A stretch of 64,000 nt of DNA, from contig NZ_CP132230.1 of assembly GCF_030732225.1 (NCBI RefSeq), forward strand, positions 958,001-1,022,000, in the 5' to 3' direction. The position numbers and the translations under genes were made by a program. Within the stretch, counting starts at the first letter, position 1, and each line of letters opens with the position of its first letter. The stretch is from Streptococcus iniae (GTDB lineage: Bacteria; Bacillota; Bacilli; Lactobacillales; Streptococcaceae). Positions 1 to 7,193 of this stretch are shown here, piece after piece. The notes under the pieces were generated by a model. It made no database searches. It was not told the origin of the DNA and saw nothing but the letters and a program-made list of their open reading frames with translations.

Positions 1-39
1 CTTTTTGCTAACAATTACGTTTGTGAGAACGATTTCATA

Positions 40-68
40 TTGTCAAAAGAATGATTATACAGTAGAAT
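40..68 (+). promoter_or_regulatory. Promoter of yjdM-like gene
   Basis: A -35 TTGTCA at 40-45 and a -10 TAGAAT at 63-68 are separated by 17 bp. A transcript from here would start near 75, just ahead of the AAGGAG ribosome-binding site at about 89. Seen by eye only. Confidence 0.55.
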
Positions 69-99
69 AATAACAATAACTTTATTTTAAGGAGACGAT

Positions 100-438
100 A
101 TGTCATTACCAAATTGTTTACAATGCCAATCAGAATATGTTTATGAGGATGGGACCTTATTAGTTTGCCCGATGTGTGCATTTGAATGGACACCAGGTCA
201 AGAAGAAGAAATGGTTGAAGAAGGCTTAAAAGTTTTAGATAGTAATGGAACACAGTTACAAGATGGTGATACTGTCACAGTTATCAAAGATTTAAAAGTT
301 AAGGGTGCTCCAAAAGACATCAAACAAGGAACACGTGTCAAAAATATTCGACTTGTTGAAGGTGACCACAATATCGACTGTAAAGTTGATGGCTTTGGTG
401 CCATGAAGTTGAAATCAGAGTTTGTTAAGAAGATTTAA
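100..438 (+). CDS. yjdM: YjdM/PhnA-like zinc-ribbon protein
   Basis: This 112-residue soluble protein has an N-terminal zinc ribbon (Cys6, Cys9, Cys23, Cys26) followed by the small beta-rich PhnA/YjdM domain ([20 protein letters not shown] through the conserved [17 protein letters not shown] tail). Length and domain order match the family. The family was once linked to alkylphosphonate use, but no biochemical role is established and no phosphonate genes lie nearby. The start has a good AAGGAG Shine-Dalgarno 6-7 bases upstream. It has its own promoter and a terminator, so it appears monocistronic. Confidence 0.85.
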   Translation: MSLPNCLQCQSEYVYEDGTLLVCPMCAFEWTPGQEEEMVEEGLKVLDSNGTQLQDGDTVTVIKDLKVKGAPKDIKQGTRVKNIRLVEGDHNIDCKVDGFGAMKLKSEFVKKI

Positions 439-447
439 TAATTATAG

Positions 448-473
448 GCAATCAGTTTTCTGATTGCATTTTT
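448..473 (+). terminator. Intrinsic terminator after yjdM
   Basis: An 8-bp stem GCAATCAG/CTGATTGC with a 4-base loop is followed by ATTTTTAT. It separates yjdM from the amino-acid transporter operon. Confidence 0.8.
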
Positions 474-542
474 ATACAAATCACTAACAAATTTTCTGAT
501 AATTTGATATAATGTCAACATCTATCTTTTCATGGAGGGTCT

Positions 543-1184
543 ATGTCCTATATTTTACAAGTATTACCCAGTTTATTAGATGGTGCCAAAATTACCTTAC
601 AAGTCTTTTTTATCGTTATTATTCTCTCAATACCATTAGGTGCATTTTTTGCCTTTCTAATGAAAGTGAATTTTAAACCACTTCAGTGGTTTTTAACACT
701 GTATGTTTGGATTATGCGTGGTACCCCTCTATTATTACAACTCATTTTTTTCTATTATGTTTTACCTAGTGTTGGTATCACCTTCGATCGGATGCCTGCG
801 GCAATCTTAGCCTTTACTATGAATTATGCTGCTTATTTCGCAGAAATTTTCCGTGGTGGTATTGAAGCTATTCCTAAAGGACAATATGAAGCTGCTAAGG
901 TGCTTAAATTGAATCACCTTCAAACCATTCGCTATATTATTATGCCTCAGGTTTTCAAGATTGTTTTGCCGAGTGTCTTTAATGAAGTGATTAACCTTGT
1001 TAAAGATTCTTCACTGGTGTACGTGCTTGGTGTCGGTGATTTATTATTGGCCAGTAAGACAGCTGCAAACAGAGATGCAACTTTGGCACCCATGTTTATT
1101 GCAGGAATCATATACTTATTACTAATTGGTTTAGTGACGATTATTTCTAAACACGTTGAAAAACGTTTCAATTACTACAAATAA
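543..1184 (+). CDS. Polar amino-acid ABC transporter permease
   Basis: This 213-residue integral membrane protein of the HisM/GlnP permease family has about five hydrophobic segments. The conserved RGTPLLLQ motif lies at residues 59-66 and the cytoplasmic EAA loop (EAAKVLKLN, about residue 116) is the docking site for the ATPase. It starts with a good GGAGGG ribosome-binding site. It is the first gene of a permease, ATPase, binding-protein operon; the ATPase follows after 9 bases. An extended -10 (TGATATAAT, 505-513) lies upstream. Substrate cannot be fixed from sequence; a polar amino acid is the family expectation. Confidence 0.9.
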   Translation: MSYILQVLPSLLDGAKITLQVFFIVIILSIPLGAFFAFLMKVNFKPLQWFLTLYVWIMRGTPLLLQLIFFYYVLPSVGITFDRMPAAILAFTMNYAAYFAEIFRGGIEAIPKGQYEAAKVLKLNHLQTIRYIIMPQVFKIVLPSVFNEVINLVKDSSLVYVLGVGDLLLASKTAANRDATLAPMFIAGIIYLLLIGLVTIISKHVEKRFNYYK

Positions 1185-1193
1185 GGAGGGGCT

Positions 1194-1823
1194 ATGTTAG
1201 AACTTAAAAATATTTCAAAACAATTTGGTCAAAAAACAATCTTTGATCGGTTCAATCTAACAGTCGCAAATGGTGAAATTTTATCACTTGTTGGTCCTTC
1301 AGGAGGCGGGAAGACAACTCTCTTGAGAATGTTGGCAGGATTAGAGCCTATCGACTCTGGTGACATTTTTTATGATGATCAGCCAGTTCCCATCGACCAT
1401 TTAGAAAACCGAAACCTTTTAGGTTTTGTTTTCCAAGATTTTCAACTTTTTCCGCATTTAACAGTTTTAGATAATCTTATCTTATCACCAACCATTACAA
1501 TGGGAGTAAGTAAAGCTGACGCAAAAGACAAAGCCATATCACTCTTAGAAAGACTTGGTCTAAAAGAGCATATGCATGTCTATCCTTTTTCTCTTTCTGG
1601 AGGGCAAAAGCAGCGCGTTGCACTGGCTAGAGCTATGATGATTGATCCACAAATTATTGGTTATGATGAACCAACAAGTGCTTTGGATCCGGAATTACGC
1701 CAAGAGGTTGAAAAACTGATTCTTCAAAATCGTGACATGGGAATTACACAAATTGTTGTTACACATGATTTGCAATTTGCAGAATCTATTTCTGACCGTA
1801 TTATTAAGGTCAATCCCAAATAG
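1194..1823 (+). CDS. Amino-acid ABC transporter ATPase
   Basis: This 209-residue ATP-binding subunit powers the transporter encoded with it. Walker A GPSGGGKT is at 34-41, the Q-loop follows FVFQD, the signature LSGGQ is at 134-138, and Walker B with the catalytic glutamate (IIGYDEP) is at 154-160, followed by the D-loop SALDP and the H-loop VVTHD. It is about 30 residues shorter than typical GlnQ proteins, ending soon after the H-loop, but all catalytic motifs are present. The start follows a GGAGGGG site. Confidence 0.93.
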   Translation: MLELKNISKQFGQKTIFDRFNLTVANGEILSLVGPSGGGKTTLLRMLAGLEPIDSGDIFYDDQPVPIDHLENRNLLGFVFQDFQLFPHLTVLDNLILSPTITMGVSKADAKDKAISLLERLGLKEHMHVYPFSLSGGQKQRVALARAMMIDPQIIGYDEPTSALDPELRQEVEKLILQNRDMGITQIVVTHDLQFAESISDRIIKVNPK

Positions 1824-1829
1824 AAAGTA

Positions 1830-2681
1830 ATGGTTAAGCATATGAAAATGAAGAAAATTTTAGTTGCCTCAATGGCATTTCTATCGACTGTAGTTTTAGT
1901 TGCCTGTGCTTCAACTGCTACAAATACCTCAAAAAAAGATGCCTGGGAAGCCTACAAAGCAAAAAAAGAAATCACAGTAGGCTTTGATAATACATTTGTT
2001 CCAATGGGTTTTAAGGATGAAAGTGGCAAAAATACTGGTTTTGATATTGATCTAGCCAAAGCTGTCTTTAAAGAATATGGTATTAAAGTAACATTCCAGC
2101 CAATTAATTGGGATTTGAAAGAAACTGAATTAAAAAATGGTAAAATCGATATGATTTGGAATGGCTATTCGATGAATCCTGAACGTCAGAAAAAAGTGGC
2201 CTTTTCAAACCCATATATGAAAAATGAACAAGTTTTAGTGTCTAAAAAATCATCTCATATGACAAGTTTTGGGGACATGAAAGCTAAAGTATTAGGGGCG
2301 CAATCAGGATCATCAGGTTACGATGCTTTCACACGTCATCCTAAGGTTTTAAAAGATATTGTTAAAGATAATGATGCTAGACAATATGAAACATTTACAC
2401 AAGCATTCATTGATTTGAAAAATAACCGTATTGATGGCTTGTTAATTGATAAGGTTTATGCAAATTATTACCTTAAACAAGAAAAAGAACTTGAAAACTA
2501 TACCATTCTTGCCAGTGAGTATAAAGGTGAAAATTTCGCTGTTGGTGTCCGTAAAGAAGATAAGACCCTTCTAAAAAATATCAATAAAGGGCTTAAAAAA
2601 CTTTATCAGGAAGGCAAATTCCAAGCCATTTCAGAAAAATGGTTCGGTACTGATGTTGCTGCAGAGGACATTAAAAACTAA
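1830..2681 (+). CDS. Amino-acid ABC transporter binding lipoprotein
   Basis: This extracellular solute-binding protein of family 3 (SBP_bac_3) delivers the amino acid to the permease. The N-terminus is a lipoprotein signal with lipobox LVAC around residues 23-26. The mature part shows the family pattern ITVGFDNTFVPMGF and later GFDIDLAKAV, IDMIWNGYS and the C-terminal KGLKKLYQEGKFQAISEKWFG. Two starts are possible: 1830, or ATG at 1842 four codons later; neither has a strong Shine-Dalgarno, suggesting translational coupling to the ATPase gene ending 6 bases upstream. It closes the operon before a strong terminator. Confidence 0.92.
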   Translation: MVKHMKMKKILVASMAFLSTVVLVACASTATNTSKKDAWEAYKAKKEITVGFDNTFVPMGFKDESGKNTGFDIDLAKAVFKEYGIKVTFQPINWDLKETELKNGKIDMIWNGYSMNPERQKKVAFSNPYMKNEQVLVSKKSSHMTSFGDMKAKVLGAQSGSSGYDAFTRHPKVLKDIVKDNDARQYETFTQAFIDLKNNRIDGLLIDKVYANYYLKQEKELENYTILASEYKGENFAVGVRKEDKTLLKNINKGLKKLYQEGKFQAISEKWFGTDVAAEDIKN

Positions 2682-2709
2682 TATTTGAGTTAAGCAGATA
2701 AGTGAATTT

Positions 2710-2743
2710 AACGAGAAGATTATCAAAATCTTCTCGTTTTTTA
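2710..2743 (+). terminator. Terminator of amino-acid ABC operon
   Basis: An 11-bp perfect stem (AACGAGAAGAT pairing with ATCTTCTCGTT) with a 7-base loop runs into a T tract. It is the strongest signal in the 2682-3135 gap. The rest of that gap is AT-rich leader and promoter DNA for the CAMP-factor gene, with no ORF I can support. Confidence 0.9.
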
Positions 2744-3027
2744 TCTGTTTGTTATGAGAGTTTAAAAAAATCAACCTAAAAATAAAGGTTCTGAAATTTT
2801 TTATCGATTTAGAAATTTTTTTATAAATGTAAGGATTTGAAAATAAAAAGAGCGATTTTCTTTTAATATATTGTGGTAAAAATAGGCCAATTAGTGAGGA
2901 TTAAGATGATTTAGACGTTTTGTTTTTAAGCAAAGTCTTCTAAAACCTTTTTTACTATAAAAATCAAAAAATTTTCATTACATTAATATTTTCACTAAAG
3001 GAGGAGATTTTGACATATGATTAAAAA

Positions 3028-3056
3028 TTGACCTAATTTTAATCTCGTAGTATGAT
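3028..3056 (+). promoter_or_regulatory. Promoter of CAMP factor gene
   Basis: A -35 TTGACC (3028-3033) and a -10 TATGAT (3051-3056) are separated by 17 bp. Predicted start of transcription near 3063 gives a leader of about 70 bases before the AAGGAG site. A second TTGACA at 3010-3015 has no well-spaced -10. Confidence 0.65.
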
Positions 3057-3135
3057 ATAGCCTATAAGTGCTTATATATATCAATTACATTCATCCAACT
3101 ATTGCAATAGAAAGTCTTAGTAAGGAGAAAGTCGA

Positions 3136-3906
3136 ATGAACTCTCAACACATTTTACGTCTATCAGTCATCGTGTCAGGTGTTGCTTTATTGTCTTTAGC
3201 TGCGCCATCTGTTTTAGCTGATGATGCGGTGCCTCAACATCAAACAGTTTCTCAAGCAAATACTTTAACCAGTCAAAAAGATGGTATTGTAAACACTATT
3301 GATCAAGACCTGAATCAATTACAGACAATTAAAGAAGAAGTAAAAGGAACAGATGCTGAAAAAGCAGTGACAACAGCAATTGAGACTGCTGACAAACTAA
3401 AAAGCTCTCTTAAATTTAATCCAGAAACTATCTATGACATCAATTCAATTGGTGCTCGAGTAGAAGCACTATCTGATGCTGTTCAAGCCATTGTTTTTGC
3501 AACAACTCAATTAAGCCACAAAGTTGACCAAGCACATATTGATATGGGATTTGCTATAACCAAATTAGTTATCCGAATTGCTGATCCATTTACATCTGTT
3601 GATGCAATAAAAGCACAAGTCCAAGCCATTGCTGATTTAGAGAAAAAAGTTCTAACTTATGCAGATTTAAAAGCTAGTGATAGAGCTACAATTTATGTGA
3701 AGTCATCGTTGGATAAAGTTATTTGGAATACACGTTTTGAAAGAGATCAAAAAGTATTAGGTATTAAAAGTTTTGCAGTTTATAATACCTTGAATCAAGC
3801 CATTACACATGCTGTTGGCGTACAACTTAATCCAAATGTAACAGTAGCACAAGTTGATCAAGAAGTGGTTGCTTTACAAAATGCCTTAACAGCTGCTCTT
3901 AACTAA
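3136..3906 (+). CDS. cfu: CAMP factor (secreted co-haemolysin)
   Basis: This is a secreted pore-forming protein responsible for the CAMP reaction, co-lysing erythrocytes already treated with sphingomyelinase. The 256-residue product has a Sec signal peptide (cleavage likely after Ala28, VLA-DD) and no anchor. The body matches my memory of group A/B/uberis CAMP factors, for example NPETIYDINSIGARVEAL, VDQAHIDMGFAITKLVIRI, and the C-terminal YNTLNQAITHAVGVQLNPNV. Length fits the family. It sits beside mntE, as I recall for cfa in S. pyogenes. It has its own promoter and shares a bidirectional terminator with the gene on the other strand. The S. uberis symbol is used by inference of species. Confidence 0.93.
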   Translation: MNSQHILRLSVIVSGVALLSLAAPSVLADDAVPQHQTVSQANTLTSQKDGIVNTIDQDLNQLQTIKEEVKGTDAEKAVTTAIETADKLKSSLKFNPETIYDINSIGARVEALSDAVQAIVFATTQLSHKVDQAHIDMGFAITKLVIRIADPFTSVDAIKAQVQAIADLEKKVLTYADLKASDRATIYVKSSLDKVIWNTRFERDQKVLGIKSFAVYNTLNQAITHAVGVQLNPNVTVAQVDQEVVALQNALTAALN

Positions 3907-3983
3907 TTTTCAAGTTAAGCCTCCTTAGTTCACACTTATATCAAGCTAGTTGCTGCCTTTATGCAAGTAGTATCTTAGACAAA

Positions 3984-4012
3984 AAAATCAGCCTCCTAGG
4001 GGCTGATTTTAG
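3984..4012. terminator. Bidirectional terminator cfu/mntE
   Basis: A 10-bp stem (AAAATCAGCC pairing with GGCTGATTTT) has A and T tracts on both sides, so it can end transcription of the convergent cfu (+) and mntE (-) genes. Confidence 0.85.
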
Positions 4013-4016
4013 CTTA

Positions 4017-5252
4017 TCACACTTTATGAATACGATAGCGTGGTCTTGATTTTAAAGGGTGTTTTAGGGAGGTCACTTGATGGAAAATCATGTACCAAAC
4101 TTCGTTTCGCCTCCAAATACTAGTGTGTTGCTCACCTTGCAATCGATAGGTGACTAATTTAGTTTTTTGACTGATTGATTTAATCTGGAAGTTTTCAAAA
4201 TTGCTAGGGTAAAAAGTCTCTTTAGCAATCAATTGCTGGCGGTCAAATACATTTCCAGCGACATCAATCATGTAAAAATCTTCAGAAATATAGTCTTGAT
4301 AGTCTGGAAGTTTTGACAAGATGATTTTCTCATTGGTAAAGAGTTTTTTGCTGACATTTTCCATTAATTCATCTTCTGGGATAACTGAAGGTTCAACATG
4401 AATGTCAATATCATAAACTGAAAAGCGTTGGCTTAAGAGTTGCTCGACACGTTCAGTGATTGCATGGCTTTCATAGACTGATAAGTCAGGATTCATTTCC
4501 AAAACAATATCTAGGTACACATTACTACCATAAGTGCGACCGCGTTGGGATTTAACAGCAGTAATTTTAGGAATTTCTAAAATGGCTTTTTCGTATTGTT
4601 TTAAGTGCTTATTGTCAAAACCATCTGAGAGGCTAAAAGCACTTTGCTTGAAAATGTCAAAAGCAGTTTTAAGAATAAAGTAGGTAATGACAATAGCTGC
4701 TAACCTATCGATGATGGTTAAGTTTAATGAAGCAGCAATAATAGCAATTGAGGTACCAATTGAGGTGACAGCATCAGACAGATTGTCCTTAGCAGCTGCA
4801 ACAAGAGCACTGGATTTTACTTTCTTTGAGAGATTTTTATTATAAAGGTAAACAGCTAACATAATAATAGCTGAGATTAGACCTACAAGGGCACCAATTG
4901 GATCAATGGGCGTAGCCTTACCATAAAGCATGTTTTGAATGGTTTGAATTAAAACCTGAAAGCCAACAATAAACATAATAAATGATGTGATCAAACTGGA
5001 TAAATCTTCAAACTTCCAATGACCAAAGCGATGGTTAGAATCAGCTGGTTGACTGGCTAGATGTAAGCCGATGAAGAGGGCAACATTACCAACAATGTCA
5101 GATAAGTTATTGAAGCCATCGGCAATTAAGGAGTTGGAATTGAGCAAATAACCACTAACGAGTTTCCCAATTGTAATTAAGAGATAGGCAACGATGCTGA
5201 CAATAGGGCCTCTTTTTGCCAATTTGAGGTTGCTTATAGGGTCTTGAGACAT
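4017..5252 (-). CDS. mntE: Mn2+ efflux protein, CDF family
   Basis: This 411-residue cation diffusion facilitator exports Mn2+ across the membrane. The transporter domain has about six membrane helices, with metal-site motifs ADGFNNLSD (about 44-52) in helix 2 and KDNLSDAVTS in helix 5, then a cytoplasmic dimerisation domain (YDIDIHVEPS). About 110 further C-terminal residues form an NTF2-like (DUF4440-type) domain ending near ISQKTKLVTYRLQG and TSIWRRNEVW. This architecture and the wording closely match what I remember of streptococcal MntE. Start has GGAG 5 bases upstream. Metal specificity is inferred from homology, not from the sequence alone. Confidence 0.85.
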   Translation of the reverse strand: MSQDPISNLKLAKRGPIVSIVAYLLITIGKLVSGYLLNSNSLIADGFNNLSDIVGNVALFIGLHLASQPADSNHRFGHWKFEDLSSLITSFIMFIVGFQVLIQTIQNMLYGKATPIDPIGALVGLISAIIMLAVYLYNKNLSKKVKSSALVAAAKDNLSDAVTSIGTSIAIIAASLNLTIIDRLAAIVITYFILKTAFDIFKQSAFSLSDGFDNKHLKQYEKAILEIPKITAVKSQRGRTYGSNVYLDIVLEMNPDLSVYESHAITERVEQLLSQRFSVYDIDIHVEPSVIPEDELMENVSKKLFTNEKIILSKLPDYQDYISEDFYMIDVAGNVFDRQQLIAKETFYPSNFENFQIKSISQKTKLVTYRLQGEQHTSIWRRNEVWYMIFHQVTSLKHPLKSRPRYRIHKV

Positions 5253-5302
5253 AGTAACTCCTTCTTTAATAATGAGACTATTATACCATATTCTTCCAGT
5301 TA

Positions 5303-5336
5303 ATTAGAAAAGTCTAGCCCTAAAAAGACTAGACGG
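5303..5336 (-). terminator. Terminator of Na+:alanine symporter gene
   Basis: On the minus strand GTCTAG and CTAGAC arms, extended by G-U and A-T pairs, enclose an A/T loop and are followed by TTTTC. It lies just after the symporter stop codon and ahead of the mntE promoter region. Confidence 0.7.
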
Positions 5337-5341
5337 TAGAT

Positions 5342-6670
5342 TTACTGGTTGCTGCTAAAATAGCGTTTTGTTTCATAAATGATGACTGGTGAGAGGGCTA
5401 GAAGGGCAATGAGGTTTGGCAGAGCCATCAAACCGTTCACAATGTCAGCAAGTACCCATATCAATTCAAGCTTTAAAAAGCCTCCTAGTGCAACCATAAG
5501 AATAAATAATAGTCGGAAAAAAGCAATTGGTTTTGTTCCGAAAAGGAATTCAAAGCATCGCTCGCCGTAGTAACTCCATCCTAAAATGGTTGTAAAAGCA
5601 AATAAAATAAGTGAAAAAGTTAAGGCATATGCTCCGATGTTTCCAAAGACAGAGGCAAATGCTGCTTGGGTTAGAGGAGCTCCTTCTAGATGTGTTGTCC
5701 ATTGTCCTGTCACAAGAATGGCAAGACCTGTTAAACTACAGATAATAATCGTGTCAATAAATGTTCCGGTCATTGAGATAAGCCCTTGTTCGACGGGTTC
5801 ATTTGTTTTTGCAGCAGCAGCGGCAATGGGAGCAGACCCAAGACCGGATTCATTTGAGAAAACCCCGCGGGCAATTCCTTTTTGAATGGCATCTTTAACA
5901 AGGGTGCCAGTAAAACCACCAATAGCTGCAACAGGTGTAAAGGCTGATTTGAAAACAAGTGATATAACAGGTAAGATATGGTCAAACTTAATAAAAATAA
6001 CTGTTAGTGAAGCAAGGATATAAAAGATTGCCATAAATGGGACCACTTTTTCAGCTACCTTTGAAATGGATTGGATACCACCAAAGATGATAAAAGCAAC
6101 TAGGATTGCCATAATGACGCTCACAAATTTAGGTGAAAAGCCAAAGCTATGGTTTAATGAAGACGTAATGGAATTAACTTGAGCAAAGGTTCCAATACCA
6201 AATAGAGCCACTAAAACACCAGACAAGGCAAAAAAGACAGCAAGAGGTTTCCATTTTTCCCCCATTCCATTAACAATATAGTACATAGGCCCACCAGAAA
6301 TCTCTCCGTTGGCATCCTTGGTACGGTATTTGATGGCTAAAACCCCTTCAGCATATTTTGTTGCCATCCCAAAGAAAGCGGCAACCCACATCCAAAATAA
6401 GGCCCCTGGCCCGCCTGATTTAATTGCTGTAGCAACACCAACGATATTTCCTGTTCCGACTGTTGCTGCAAGCGCTGTTGCAAGCGCCGCAAAGCTTGAG
6501 ATATCCCCGTGTCCTTGGTCTTCAGTAAAAATCAGTTTAAAGGCTTTTGGTAATTTCAGCACTTGCAATAGGCCAAGCCTAACTGTTAGGTAAATCCCCG
6601 TACCAACAAGCAGCATGAGAAGGGGAGGTCCCCAAACCAAATCATCAATTAGTTTAATAATAGATAGCAT
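5342..6670 (-). CDS. Na+:alanine/glycine symporter (AGCS family)
   Basis: This 442-residue secondary transporter imports alanine or glycine with sodium. It has about ten hydrophobic segments and the AGCS signature region around LAATVGTGNIVGVATAI (about 68-84), the SGGPMYYI motif, and RGVFSNESGLGSAPIAAAAA in the middle. Length is standard for the family. Translation starts at ATG 6670 with GGAG about 5 bases upstream. The 5' leader holds a tandem glycine riboswitch and an intrinsic terminator, which makes glycine the likely regulatory ligand and a probable substrate. A homologous arrangement exists in S. pyogenes. Confidence 0.92.
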   Translation of the reverse strand: MLSIIKLIDDLVWGPPLLMLLVGTGIYLTVRLGLLQVLKLPKAFKLIFTEDQGHGDISSFAALATALAATVGTGNIVGVATAIKSGGPGALFWMWVAAFFGMATKYAEGVLAIKYRTKDANGEISGGPMYYIVNGMGEKWKPLAVFFALSGVLVALFGIGTFAQVNSITSSLNHSFGFSPKFVSVIMAILVAFIIFGGIQSISKVAEKVVPFMAIFYILASLTVIFIKFDHILPVISLVFKSAFTPVAAIGGFTGTLVKDAIQKGIARGVFSNESGLGSAPIAAAAAKTNEPVEQGLISMTGTFIDTIIICSLTGLAILVTGQWTTHLEGAPLTQAAFASVFGNIGAYALTFSLILFAFTTILGWSYYGERCFEFLFGTKPIAFFRLLFILMVALGGFLKLELIWVLADIVNGLMALPNLIALLALSPVIIYETKRYFSSNQ

Positions 6671-6706
6671 ATCAATTCTCCTAAAATGTAAAGTTGAATG
6701 AATGTA

Positions 6707-6742
6707 CCAAAAAAGAAAAAAGTCATCTTGATAGATGACTTC
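6707..6742 (-). terminator. Riboswitch expression-platform terminator
   Basis: On the minus strand AAGTCATCT and AGATGACTT form a 9-bp stem with a 4-base loop, followed by a T-rich run (TTTTTTCTTTTTT). It sits between the glycine aptamers and the symporter start codon, the expected place for riboswitch-controlled termination. Confidence 0.85.
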
Positions 6743-6800
6743 TGAAAATAGGTGACAAAATAGAAGAAACTCAAAAAGCCTCTTTTAGTATTATTTGTTA

Positions 6801-6952
6801 CCTTCTGTCCTTTTGCCTGAGAGATTGAGCAGTAAAGCCTTGCCCCTTCGGCGCCTATTAAGGTCTCTCCAGAAGTCCGTCCACCAACAGTCCCGTTCAA
6901 CAAGTGAACACCTGAGAGTATAACTCCTTCGGCGAAAAAAATTCTTCTCCTG
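6801..6952 (-). promoter_or_regulatory. Tandem glycine riboswitch (gcvT type)
   Basis: Read on the minus strand, two consecutive glycine aptamers are visible. The first begins with GGAGAAG near 6950, carries the CGCCGAAGGAG core and CTCTCAGG. The second begins CTGGAGAG near 6872, carries GCGCCGAAGGGGCAA, then the hallmark CTCTCAGGCAAAAGGACAG ending near 6804. These are the conserved gcvT aptamer elements. The terminator downstream suggests transcriptional control. From memory, the S. pyogenes homologue has been described as a glycine-responsive off switch; direction here is inference. Confidence 0.93.
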
Positions 6953-7140
6953 TATGGTTTCATTCGGTTATATTAAATTGTTTCCATCATAACCTAAAAG
7001 ACCAATGACGTCAATAGATTTTAAAAAATAATCTGTTTTAGACTTAAATTTAGAAGTATTGCTATAGGCATGAACTGGTCAAAAACTTTGAGGAAAGTTG
7101 TTTTCAACAAGAAATGTTTCTGCCTTTTTTTAGGAAAAAT

Positions 7141-7148
7141 GATATAAT
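7141..7148 (+). promoter_or_regulatory. Extended -10 promoter of pcrA
   Basis: TGATATAAT (7140-7148) is an extended -10 element about 46 bases ahead of the pcrA start; no convincing -35 is visible. Confidence 0.45.
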
Positions 7149-7193
7149 TTTAAGGTTGAAAGAAATAGTAGTGACTAAAGATGAGGAGAAAGA

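Noticed and set aside
5379..6593. Plus-strand ORFs opposite the symporter gene (5379, 5586, 6309)
   Set aside because: They mirror a well-conserved minus-strand membrane protein and have no ribosome-binding sites.
6649..6963. 104-codon minus-strand ORF upstream of the symporter
   Set aside because: It coincides with the glycine riboswitch and terminator; its translation resembles no protein and the RNA explanation is far stronger.
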